Source: Ignavibacteriota bacterium
GTDB lineage: Bacteria; Bacteroidota; Ignavibacteria; UBA10030; UBA6906
Reading direction: 5' to 3'
Assembly: GCA_003162635.1 (NCBI GenBank)
Contig: PMNE01000044.1
Location: 64,858-106,569 of the forward strand
DNA length: 41,712 nt
The notes beneath the pieces were generated by a model, which was not told the origin of the DNA, did not search any database, and saw only the letters and a list, made by a program, of their open reading frames with translations. This document shows, piece by piece, positions 34,100-41,712 of the stretch. The first letter of the stretch is position 1. Each line of letters opens with the position of its first letter. The position numbers and the translations under genes are program-made.

Positions 34100-35060
34100 A
34101 CCGTATCAGCATTGTGCCGAAGAGCGTGTTGGTCGAAAGGCCGATACCCAACGACAGTCCCCCCTCGGCGTCCTTCAGGAACAACGAATGGTAGCCGCCA
34201 CGGAGCATCAGCACGTCGAGATACGAGAACTCCGTCCCGACATTCATACTCTCGTTGTTGTCGTTTGGATGGACCGCGTCCGCCGCAATTGTCCAACGGA
34301 GGTCGTCCGTCTTCATCGCAGTGGTGGAAAGACCGATCTGAAACGACAGCGGGAGCTCCCAGGAGTTCATTTCGATGGCGGTCGGAATCTGGTCGTTCGA
34401 CCCCATTTTCGTAGGGTCCACCTGGATGAACGTGCGTGTATCTCTTCCGGACATCTGCATCGTCGTCCCAAAATTCGATAACGTGGCGCCGATGGTCAGT
34501 CCGCCGAAGAGATCAGTGCGGAACGTTGTTCCCACGTCGAGAGCGAACGCATGAGCACTTTCGTGCCAAATAGTCTCCTGAATATACTTCGCCGTAAACC
34601 CGATAGCAAAGCGGTCCGACAGCGGCCGGGCGTACGTGATGCCCGCCGCAAGGTCTCCCGCACTGAAGAACTCCCCTGTCCCATCGGGTTGTTCCACAGT
34701 CCTGACCATCATGTCATCCATGGTCAGGGAGGTGAGACTGAATCCCAGGGCGCCGACCTCGCCGAGCGGAATCACGACCCCCGCAAACTCGTACCTCGTG
34801 TCCGCGATCCAGGTCATGTGAGCCGCCAGCGCTTCGGTTCCCTGGAGGGACGCAGCCCCCGCCGGATTCCAGTAGAGACTGGTGACATCGTTGGCAACGC
34901 TGACGAATGCTCCTCCCATGCCGACCGCAGCAGCGCCGACGGGGATTTCCAGGAATGTGGCCGCCACCGTCCCAGTCTTTGTGACGCCGCTATCCGCCAG
35001 GGCCCTGACGCCCGGCACCAACATGGGAAGGACAAGAAGTATACAAAGGATTTTCTTCAT
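34029..35060 (-). CDS. PorV/PorQ-family outer-membrane beta-barrel protein
   Basis: The 343-residue protein begins with a signal peptide (KKILCILLVLPMLVPGVRALA) and the family segment FLEIPVGAAAVGMGGAFVSV followed by SLYWNPAGAA, characteristic of the PorV/PorQ (UPF0164-like) barrels. It ends VLSLGVRF, an aromatic C-terminus typical of outer-membrane barrels. In T9SS systems PorV shuttles cargo from the translocon to the attachment complex, and related proteins are often encoded beside T9SS cargo. It starts 10 nt after the large T9SS-type protein gene, which fits a dedicated partner role. A direct function as glycan porin cannot be excluded. Confidence 0.85.
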   Translation of the reverse strand: MKKILCILLVLPMLVPGVRALADSGVTKTGTVAATFLEIPVGAAAVGMGGAFVSVANDVTSLYWNPAGAASLQGTEALAAHMTWIADTRYEFAGVVIPLGEVGALGFSLTSLTMDDMMVRTVEQPDGTGEFFSAGDLAAGITYARPLSDRFAIGFTAKYIQETIWHESAHAFALDVGTTFRTDLFGGLTIGATLSNFGTTMQMSGRDTRTFIQVDPTKMGSNDQIPTAIEMNSWELPLSFQIGLSTTAMKTDDLRWTIAADAVHPNDNNESMNVGTEFSYLDVLMLRGGYHSLFLKDAEGGLSLGIGLSTNTLFGTMLIRFDYAYRNMGRLDNVHVLSLGVRF

Positions 35061-35070
35061 GGGATGCGCC

Positions 35071-38000
35071 TCACTTCAGGATGGCAAACTTGTCCACACG
35101 CGTACCTATCCCGGGAGCATCGACGTGGTACACGTATATGCCGTACGAGATATCCATGCCGTCGCGCGATGTAAGGTTCCACGGTTCCTGACCGTCGTCG
35201 ACGGACGAATCATGCTCGAGGGTCTGCACAAGGCGGCCCGCAATCGTGTAAATCCGGATGGTGCACTTTCGCGGCAGGTGAACGAAGTAGATTCTTCTCA
35301 CGCCCCGCCCCACCGATGCGCTCTTCGGTTCCCAGGACGCTGCACCGACATAGGGATTCGGCACGACAGCAATATTCTTAAGATCACTGACCGCCTTCGC
35401 CTGATCGTATCCCGGAGCGACAGCCGTGAACCCCACGTATTCCCCCGTCCTGAAGGGCTTATGTGTCACGATGCGGAAGACATCCCCCGGCTGCGGCGCA
35501 CGTTGCGTGGAATCGGCCTTTGTCGTGTCCTTGGCAAGGCTCAAAGACCACGATTTCCGTGCGGTCGGGAAGGCCGTTGCCGCTTTCCCCGCGGAATCGC
35601 CGTAGACGATGAAGATGGCGTCACCCGCGCTGAATGTGGAATCGTGGTCGTTGTCGAAGAATATGAACTGTATGTGATCCTTGTTCTCCGTCAAATTCTT
35701 GATGACAATGTTCGACGGCTGCGGCGAGCCGAAGCTGTTGGAGGGGAACGACATATCTCCCTGTCCCTTTGCCAGAATGCTGATCTCGAAATCCGCCGGA
35801 TAGTTCACCCGGCGCGCCAGAAAGCCGTTTGCATAGCGGGAATCGAACCCCACCTGGGCGATATAATTGCTGTTCCCTATCTCCCATTTTGTCTGATCAG
35901 TATTTATCGAGACGATCTGGTCGTTGGTAATGCTCGCCGTGAATCCCTCGAGAACATGCGTCACCTCGGTTGTTGCCACAAGCTGAGACAAACCGAGGAG
36001 AGTGTCCCGCACCGTCAGATCGATCAGCCGATACCACGGATTAGGGTTGTCGTGAAACGCCGTGGAATCAACAAACTCAATTTTGTAGGTATGATTGTTG
36101 GCAAGCGAATCCGGATCGAGAATCTGGATGCTGACGCTGCCGGTTCCCGGACCTGAAGCCACCACGGTGGTGATCGAAGGTTTGGTGTATCCCGCAGCAG
36201 GCGCCCGCGGCGTCACCACGGCAGTGTTGATATCGGTCTTGACGTTTCCGTTGACATCCGTTTTGATGATGCTTGTACATTCCGACGGCGGGATGCCGAT
36301 GAACTGTCCCGTCACGGTCGTCGTCGTGAATCCCTGGTCGTAGGACACGACCGCATAATAGTACGTCTGCCCGTTCTGCACCGTCGTGTCGATAAACGAA
36401 TGTTGAAGCCCTGAATCATCGCCGAGGTAGAACAGGGCTCCGTTCACATCGATCGGGTGGAGACCCTTGATCCCGTCCACGAGATCGAACTGAGCAATGG
36501 GCTTCCGGAACGTTGCATTGCCGTACGCATCCGTGATGAGTTTGTCCTCGAGGAAGTTTGGCTCCGTGCTCCGGTAGACGCGGTACCCTTCGAAATTGAA
36601 CTTCTGGTAGAACGCGTCGAATGTTTTCTCTGCACGGTCGTCCCAGTAGAGCGTTACTCGCTTGTCCCCCGCGACCGCCTTCACTGTCGGCTTCTCCGGC
36701 GGCTTGGCGAACTGATAGTTGGCATTGTAGATCTGCTGGACGGTCTTCTTTCGGCGGGTGAGGTCATCGAGGTCGTTGCCGAAGATAAGGGCCATGGAGA
36801 ATCGCTGCGTCTCTCCGGTTTCCTGGAGCGAGCCGGATTGCACCGAGTAGGTGGTTCGTCCGCGCATGTGAAAGATGTAACTTGAAAAACGGTTCGCAAG
36901 ATTGACGCCCACGAGAGACGGCTGCTGGTCCGGGGGAGCAGGCAGGGCAGAAAACAACTTCCAGTTTGCCTCGTCGTTGTTGAGGTCGTTTGGATCATGG
37001 ACAGCCGAGATCTTGAATCCCGTCAGGCCTAATTGATCCGATTCATCCTTGTCGAGGATCCCGAAGTTGGGTTCACCCTGGTCCGGCCTTCCGTTCCCCT
37101 GGCTTCCATCCGCATCGGGACCGGTGTAGCCCTCGTCGAGCGGGCCTATGCCGTCGCTGCCGACATCGTCATTAAGCGGCTCGCCCTCATCCCACTTCCC
37201 GTTTCCGTTCACATCGGTGTACGGTCTCCAATTGCAGTTCTCGTCTGCATCCCAGTGGGGTTTCCAGCCATAGCCGTAAAACGCGCGGAACTTGGCGGTA
37301 TCGTTCACAACGTCTACGATGAACGGGTCCTGATACGGACTGTTGATGAACGTGACGGCCACATTGTCGCGGCGCTCGTCGGTCAGGCCGTCCTGATCGT
37401 TGTCCTTGTGGTCATCTGCAATCCCCGGGCTTTCCAGGAAGGCGTAGCCAGCCCAGCCGACAGGACTCCAGTGCCCCGGACTCCCGAAAGAGACGGTGGA
37501 CCAGGCATAGGACATGTTCAACAGCTTGCTGTAACTTCCGGCATTATTTGATGAATTGTCATGGCCGCCGATTCCCCAATCGACATACTGCGCAAAAAGC
37601 GTACTGTCGTAGTCCGTGGTTCCCATGTTCGTGATCTCATAGTACCAGAAAATCACGTCCTCCGCGAGCACCTGCGACCACTGGAACCCTCGCGCATGGA
37701 CCTGCATCCCCAGTCCGCCGCGTGACGAATCCTGGGCATCGGGATAGAATCCGTTTTTCAGAATGTACTCACGGTCCTCATTGTCATCAAAGACGAAATA
37801 GCTCTCCAGGTCGGCGTTCAATATCCCTTTTCCGAAAAACCCGTTCCATTGTCCATCCCAGTCGTCCGGACGGTCCGGCCAATGGGAAGGCCACGTGTTC
37901 GGCTCGGTGCTTTGTGCGGGACTCGACTGATAGCGCGCCGCGTAGCCCGGAAGCGGCCACCATCCGTAGTTGACTCCGTTGTTGCCACGCACGTACTCAT

Positions 38001-38310
38001 AGTAATTTGTTTCGAGGGGGTGAATGATTCTTCCTAACGGATCATGCGCCGCCGCTTGGACGATGACCGCGACGCCGTCCACGTATGTGTGGTTGGTTCC
38101 CTTGGGCCAGACACCGTTCACCGTCTGGTTCTGCCAGTCGGCAACCTCGCCGAAGTTGTAGTACACCGTGGAGACGAGATTGCCGTCCATGGTTCCCATT
38201 CTCGTCTCGTTGTGGGTCCCCTTGTTCTTATCGACCACCCGCTGCGCCAGGACCGGGAGAACACAGACCGACAGAAGGAGTATCAGGATACCGACCAGAT
38301 GTCTTTGCAT
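35071..38310 (-). CDS. Large secreted surface protein with calcium loops, Fn3-like domain and T9SS-type C-terminal domain
   Basis: The 1079-residue protein has a signal peptide (LVGILILLLSVCVLPVLA). Three acidic loops with EF-hand/thrombospondin-3 spacing are visible: DNDQDGLTDERRD (303-315), DVNGNGKWDEGE (366-377) and DADGSQGNGRPDQGE (399-413), which suggests calcium binding. A fibronectin type III-like segment follows (about 537-660; KPTVKAVAGDKRVTLYWDD). The C-terminus (about 1000-1079; RKCTIRIYTIAGRLVQTLEH to YGIYVYHVDA) is a FlgD/T9SS-sorting-like domain without the full YPNPFNP motif. I infer cell-surface attachment by T9SS, with the PorV-like protein encoded 10 nt downstream. Its place after the TonB receptor gene would suit a substrate-capturing partner, but no known lectin or SusD fold was recognised. 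Confidence 0.78.
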   Translation of the reverse strand: MQRHLVGILILLLSVCVLPVLAQRVVDKNKGTHNETRMGTMDGNLVSTVYYNFGEVADWQNQTVNGVWPKGTNHTYVDGVAVIVQAAAHDPLGRIIHPLETNYYEYVRGNNGVNYGWWPLPGYAARYQSSPAQSTEPNTWPSHWPDRPDDWDGQWNGFFGKGILNADLESYFVFDDNEDREYILKNGFYPDAQDSSRGGLGMQVHARGFQWSQVLAEDVIFWYYEITNMGTTDYDSTLFAQYVDWGIGGHDNSSNNAGSYSKLLNMSYAWSTVSFGSPGHWSPVGWAGYAFLESPGIADDHKDNDQDGLTDERRDNVAVTFINSPYQDPFIVDVVNDTAKFRAFYGYGWKPHWDADENCNWRPYTDVNGNGKWDEGEPLNDDVGSDGIGPLDEGYTGPDADGSQGNGRPDQGEPNFGILDKDESDQLGLTGFKISAVHDPNDLNNDEANWKLFSALPAPPDQQPSLVGVNLANRFSSYIFHMRGRTTYSVQSGSLQETGETQRFSMALIFGNDLDDLTRRKKTVQQIYNANYQFAKPPEKPTVKAVAGDKRVTLYWDDRAEKTFDAFYQKFNFEGYRVYRSTEPNFLEDKLITDAYGNATFRKPIAQFDLVDGIKGLHPIDVNGALFYLGDDSGLQHSFIDTTVQNGQTYYYAVVSYDQGFTTTTVTGQFIGIPPSECTSIIKTDVNGNVKTDINTAVVTPRAPAAGYTKPSITTVVASGPGTGSVSIQILDPDSLANNHTYKIEFVDSTAFHDNPNPWYRLIDLTVRDTLLGLSQLVATTEVTHVLEGFTASITNDQIVSINTDQTKWEIGNSNYIAQVGFDSRYANGFLARRVNYPADFEISILAKGQGDMSFPSNSFGSPQPSNIVIKNLTENKDHIQFIFFDNDHDSTFSAGDAIFIVYGDSAGKAATAFPTARKSWSLSLAKDTTKADSTQRAPQPGDVFRIVTHKPFRTGEYVGFTAVAPGYDQAKAVSDLKNIAVVPNPYVGAASWEPKSASVGRGVRRIYFVHLPRKCTIRIYTIAGRLVQTLEHDSSVDDGQEPWNLTSRDGMDISYGIYVYHVDAPGIGTRVDKFAILK

Positions 38311-38368
38311 GTTCTTTTCTCACTCTGATAATGATCAGCAGTGTTCAGATACGCCGCATCAACTCCCG

Positions 38369-41050
38369 TCAGAACGAGACCGCCGCTCCAAGTATGACCT
38401 GTCGGGGCGCAGAATAGAAATCGGGTCTGCTGAAGTATTGCGCCAGCGTGTTGACTCCGCGAGGTGCGCTCTGGGCCCGCGTCAGGTCAAGCGTGTATCC
38501 CGCACGACCCGTGTCCGTGAACACGTTATTCTCATTGGCCGTGTCGAAGAGATTGTACACTTTGAGGAAGACCGAGACCGCATAGTCGCCGACCTTGAAG
38601 AACTTCGTGACATACATATCGACGTCGTAGAATGCAGGCATGTTGTCGCTGTTCTCCAAGCCCGTCCTCTGGTTCTCCAGCGACGGCGTATAGGGGAGCC
38701 CTGATCCGGCCCGGCCGATGAGGCTGCCGCTGATATTGCCCGGATCACCCGCCGTGAGTGTCATGTTCAGCGAGTGCCGCCTGTCCCAGGCAAGGGGAAC
38801 AAGCTGCAGGTTCGATTGAATCGGCGGCGACGCCTGGGCCTTGTTGTAATCGTCGTTGGGGTCTGATGCGTCCCCATTGGCGGTCTGGTACGTGTAGTCC
38901 AGCGTTCCACCGAATCCATCGACGAGCCGGCGTTCGAGGGAGACCGTGAACCCCTTGACCGCGCCGTAGTCGCGGTTCACATATTCCGCGAATTTTTTGA
39001 AATTGTTCTTGACATAGAGGCGCACGCCAAGAAGATTCCTGATGTCCTTGTAGTACCCGGTGACCGTCAACCCGAGAGTCGGTGTCAGTTCCTGCTGCAG
39101 CCCGATTTCGTACATCGTCGTCCGCTGTGGCTGCAGGTCCGCGTTGCCGATGGTATTGCCGATGAGATCCGGGAAGTTCGACGAGAGCGGGATGTGGAAA
39201 TTCGGATTGTTATAGAGATACTCAAACGGCGGTATCTGGAAGAAATGTCCGTACGAGAGGTGGATCGCCCCCCTCTCGGTGATTGGATACGAGATGCCGA
39301 TTCGCGGACTCAACTGGTATTTTGCGCTCGCCTTGGTAAAGTACTGCGGAGGATACGGAGCAGTGTACGCATCAAGGGCCGAGATGCTGTCCGGATTATT
39401 CAGCGTCGATCCGTCGGGTTGAAAATAGTCGAACCGGAGGCCGACATTGAGAACCATGTACGGAAGTTCGATCTTGTCCTGAACGTACGCCGCAAGCTGG
39501 TACGGATGCGTGACATAATCGTTATAGTCGATGCTTCCCCAGGCTGGCAATGCCGGCACGAACCCGCTCGTTTCATCGACGTGGATCTGGAAGTCCGTAT
39601 AGTGCAGCTTGTGAAAATCGGCCTCGATCCCGCCCTTCAATTGGTGCACGGGATCGACTTGTGCCGTAAGGTCGATCTTCCCCGTGTAGCTGTTCGTGTT
39701 GTGGAGGAAATGCCAGTTCTGTGTTCCTCCGGTCAGAAATGAATTCGCTCCGGCATCCTGCAGGCGTACCGGATTGACATATCGGGGATCCAGGGGGTCT
39801 TCATAGACATACTGTTTGAAGTCCGAGACATACACCGAGCTGTTATAGTCGATGAACGCAGCCGAACTCAAGACCTGGGTGTAGTTGAGACCGCCGAGGA
39901 AACTCGTCTGGAACTTCTTGTAGTCGCCGTCGGGGTTCAGGACAAAGGAGTGGTCATAGTCCCTGTAGTCCAGCTTCTGATACATAGCGCTGAGCACAAT
40001 CCCTTTGGCGGTGCCGACATTGATCTCCAATTTCCCCTGCATGCTGAACCGCTTTTGGAAATTCATGGGCACATAGGCACTGTCTCCTGTTGCGCCGACA
40101 TACCACTTGCTCGGATCGTTGTTGCCGAAATTGGATGAATCCTTTGGGTTGAAAATGCGCCTGCCATACAAATAGCCGTCATCATAGAAGTACCGTCCGG
40201 AGACGAAGAACTTCAGCAGACTCCCCATCAGTGGCACCGGACCGCTGAGATTTGCCTGGTAGTTATGAAGATCGGCGGGAGATATATGATTAATATGCGG
40301 GAAAAGACCCGTTCGGGAGGTCATATAGTCGCCGGTGTACGCCGACAGCTCGCCGGAGTATTTGTCGCCCGGAATCTTCGTCACCTGGTTGACGATGCCG
40401 GAGAGGGCTTCACCGTATTCCGCATTAAACGTCCCGCTGAGGACCTGGATCTCGGCAATACTGTTCACCTCCGCCTGCATGGTGAAGGCCCCGGAGTATA
40501 CGTCATTCACCGACACGCCGTCGATGAGATACTTCACCTCGCTTGACCGTCCTCCGCGGAAATGGCCGTCGACAACGCCCGCCTGCAAGTTCACGACGGA
40601 CGCGACATCCTCGAGCGGGAGGGAGGAGATCTGATCGCTCGTCATGGAGCTGACGGTCGAGGTAAGGTCCTTCTGCACGATCGGTCTGCTCGCCGTGACG
40701 ACAATATCATTCATCTGCACGGACTGTTCCTGCAGAGAAAAATCGACATGCGACGTCTGATCAACCAGCACACGCACATTGGTGACGCTGGAAGGCGTAT
40801 AACCCACCGCCGACGCCCGAAGGTCATAGGTACCCGGGGGGAGGTTAAGGATGAAGTAGTCGCCGTCCAGATTGCTTGATGCCCCCGTGGAGGTCCCGAC
40901 GACCACGATGTTGACACCGATCATTCCTTCGTTCGTCCGAGCGTCCACGATTTTGCCCGCGATCTTGCCGGTCGTACCCGCGAGGCCTACTGCGGCGATA
41001 AAGAAGAGCAGCACGCCGGAGCCGCAAATGCCATATCGAACCCGATGCAT
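38369..41050 (-). CDS. TonB-dependent outer-membrane receptor
   Basis: The 893-residue protein has a signal peptide (ending near residue 25), a carboxypeptidase-regulatory-like domain (about 26-106; GKIAGKIVDARTNEGMIGVN and PPGTYDLRASAVGYTP), a plug domain (about 112-230; DIVVTASRPIV, VKYLIDGVSVNDVYSG) and a 22-strand-type barrel ending GAAVSF. This is the build of SusC-like and related receptors that take up large substrates with TonB energy. There is no SusD gene beside it. The ATG at 41050 has AGGCAGGT upstream; a 23-codon extension was discarded because the signal peptide begins at this Met. It is the first gene of the operon, and 58 nt separate it from the surface protein gene. Confidence 0.93.
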   Translation of the reverse strand: MHRVRYGICGSGVLLFFIAAVGLAGTTGKIAGKIVDARTNEGMIGVNIVVVGTSTGASSNLDGDYFILNLPPGTYDLRASAVGYTPSSVTNVRVLVDQTSHVDFSLQEQSVQMNDIVVTASRPIVQKDLTSTVSSMTSDQISSLPLEDVASVVNLQAGVVDGHFRGGRSSEVKYLIDGVSVNDVYSGAFTMQAEVNSIAEIQVLSGTFNAEYGEALSGIVNQVTKIPGDKYSGELSAYTGDYMTSRTGLFPHINHISPADLHNYQANLSGPVPLMGSLLKFFVSGRYFYDDGYLYGRRIFNPKDSSNFGNNDPSKWYVGATGDSAYVPMNFQKRFSMQGKLEINVGTAKGIVLSAMYQKLDYRDYDHSFVLNPDGDYKKFQTSFLGGLNYTQVLSSAAFIDYNSSVYVSDFKQYVYEDPLDPRYVNPVRLQDAGANSFLTGGTQNWHFLHNTNSYTGKIDLTAQVDPVHQLKGGIEADFHKLHYTDFQIHVDETSGFVPALPAWGSIDYNDYVTHPYQLAAYVQDKIELPYMVLNVGLRFDYFQPDGSTLNNPDSISALDAYTAPYPPQYFTKASAKYQLSPRIGISYPITERGAIHLSYGHFFQIPPFEYLYNNPNFHIPLSSNFPDLIGNTIGNADLQPQRTTMYEIGLQQELTPTLGLTVTGYYKDIRNLLGVRLYVKNNFKKFAEYVNRDYGAVKGFTVSLERRLVDGFGGTLDYTYQTANGDASDPNDDYNKAQASPPIQSNLQLVPLAWDRRHSLNMTLTAGDPGNISGSLIGRAGSGLPYTPSLENQRTGLENSDNMPAFYDVDMYVTKFFKVGDYAVSVFLKVYNLFDTANENNVFTDTGRAGYTLDLTRAQSAPRGVNTLAQYFSRPDFYSAPRQVILGAAVSF

Positions 41051-41121
41051 GGCCGTGTACCTGCCTGATTCGTAATTGGATGACCAGTCAACGATCACCC
41101 GTGTCCTTCTCTTCCCCACAC

Positions 41122-41158
41122 GGAAAGAGGGGAGGGCGCGAACGCCCTCCCCATTTCC
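41122..41158. terminator. Strong bidirectional hairpin between the partial T9SS gene and the TonB receptor gene
   Basis: GGGGAGGGCG (41129-41138) and CGCCCTCCCC (41143-41152) form a perfect 10-bp stem with a CGAA tetraloop. It is extended by GGAAA (41122-41126) pairing with TTTCC (41154-41158) across a small internal loop. It lies 13 nt after the stop of the upstream gene, so it should end that transcript and insulate the operon start. The U-tract is short (TTTCC). Confidence 0.7.
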
Positions 41159-41171
41159 GCTACCATGAATA

Positions 41172-41712
41172 TTACTTCAGCAACAGCATCTTCCTGACAA
41201 GGGCCGTCGGCCCGGCCTGGAGGCGGTAGAAATACACACCGCTGCTCAGTGTCGTACCCGATTGATTCCTTCCATCCCAGACAACCGAGTACCGGCCGGC
41301 CATCATCGGGGTATCGACTAACGTCCGAATCTGCTGACCGAGGATGTTATAGATCACCAACGAGACGGGTCCGTCTTGCGGGATGCCGTAACGAATGGTG
41401 GTCGAAGGGTTGAACGGATTCGGATAGTTCGCTGACAATTCGAAGGTGGCCGGCAGGTCGCCGCGGTTCTTCACCGCCGTCGTGTTGCCGATCACCTGGA
41501 CACCGAGGTCATCGAAATACACCGTCCCCGTGAACCGGGAATACACATGGAGCCGAACTTCCAGCGCCTTGGCAGTAGGATCCGTCGACACCGGAATGTC
41601 GATATAGTACTGCGTCCAGTCGAACGCCGTGACGTGCGGGAACACAAACTGCATGTCGATCGGATACCCCGACACGTTGTTGAATCCGACATTGTTCCCG
41701 TTCCCCGTGAAG
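41172..41712 (-). CDS. C-terminal part of a T9SS-exported protein (N-terminus beyond window)
   Basis: The open frame enters from the right edge at codon 41711 and stops with TAA at 41172, giving 179 visible residues. The first part (FDWTQYYIDIPVSTDPTAKA, VYSRFTGTVYFDDLGVQVIG) looks like the end of a carbohydrate-binding-type beta-sandwich. A T9SS type A sorting domain follows: YPNPFNPSTTIRYGIP, then VIYNILGQQIRTLVD and SSGVYFYRLQAG ending KMLLLK. The product is probably a secreted glycan-binding or glycan-degrading enzyme. It is separated from the following operon by a strong hairpin, so it may belong to the neighbouring transcription unit. Confidence 0.88.
   Translation of the reverse strand, partial: FTGNGNNVGFNNVSGYPIDMQFVFPHVTAFDWTQYYIDIPVSTDPTAKALEVRLHVYSRFTGTVYFDDLGVQVIGNTTAVKNRGDLPATFELSANYPNPFNPSTTIRYGIPQDGPVSLVIYNILGQQIRTLVDTPMMAGRYSVVWDGRNQSGTTLSSGVYFYRLQAGPTALVRKMLLLK

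Noticed and set aside
38369..41050. A SusD-like partner of the TonB receptor
   Set aside because: None of the neighbouring proteins shows the SusD helical repeat pattern or a SusD-type lipoprotein signal.
1..41712. CRISPR arrays, insertion sequences, integrases, tRNA or rRNA genes
   Set aside because: No regularly spaced repeats, transposase or integrase motifs or RNA gene signatures were seen; intergenic space is small and accounted for.

Overview
The window looks like chromosomal DNA from a GC-rich member of the Bacteroidota/Ignavibacteria side of the FCB group. Two genes end in the type IX secretion (T9SS) sorting motif YPNPFNPST, and there are a PorV/PorQ-like outer-membrane protein, a TonB-dependent receptor with a carboxypeptidase-regulatory-like domain, and many secreted carbohydrate-active proteins. 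The exact lineage cannot be fixed from this sequence. No mobile element, CRISPR array, rRNA or tRNA was recognised.

Layout. (1) 1-5109, minus strand: the start of a membrane protein cut by the window edge, a sodium:solute symporter, a lone cobalamin-binding-type radical SAM protein, a 90-residue HTH-only LuxR protein and a NarL-type response regulator. (2) 5299-13597: a potassium-uptake module. The Kdp ATPase genes are on the minus strand in the unusual order kdpC - 35-aa ORF - kdpF - kdpA - kdpB. The sensor pair kdpD-kdpE is divergent on the plus strand. The shared 266-nt promoter region holds an 11-bp-phased direct repeat suited to KdpE. (3) 13619-14849, minus strand: a secreted YceI-like protein preceded by a histidine-rich cytochrome-b561-like membrane protein. 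(4) 15281-41050, minus strand: 14 tightly packed genes over about 26 kb, read as one glycan-utilisation operon. (5) 41172-41712: the C-terminal end of another T9SS cargo.

Reading the 26-kb operon 5' to 3': TonB-dependent receptor, large T9SS-type surface protein with calcium loops, PorV/PorQ-like barrel, SurA-like prolyl isomerase, sugar-binding lipoprotein, two ABC sugar permeases, cytoplasmic debranching-enzyme-like glycosidase, secreted debranching-enzyme-like glycosidase, zinc dehydrogenase, secreted (alpha/alpha)6 protein, T9SS-exported 1066-aa (alpha/alpha)6/PKD/LamG protein, GH2 beta-mannosidase-type enzyme and GH130 phosphorylase/mannosidase. Most junctions overlap by 1-4 nt. Strong hairpins lie upstream (41122-41158) and just downstream (15244-15269).

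Inferred working order: surface and periplasmic enzymes trim a beta-mannose-containing or related glycan. Oligosaccharides cross the outer membrane through the TonB receptor and the inner membrane through the ABC importer, whose ATPase must be encoded elsewhere. Cytoplasmic GH2, GH130, the debranching-like enzyme and the dehydrogenase then finish degradation. The substrate is an inference from GH2 plus GH130; the four toroid proteins have no specificity I can assign and are the most promising unknown part.
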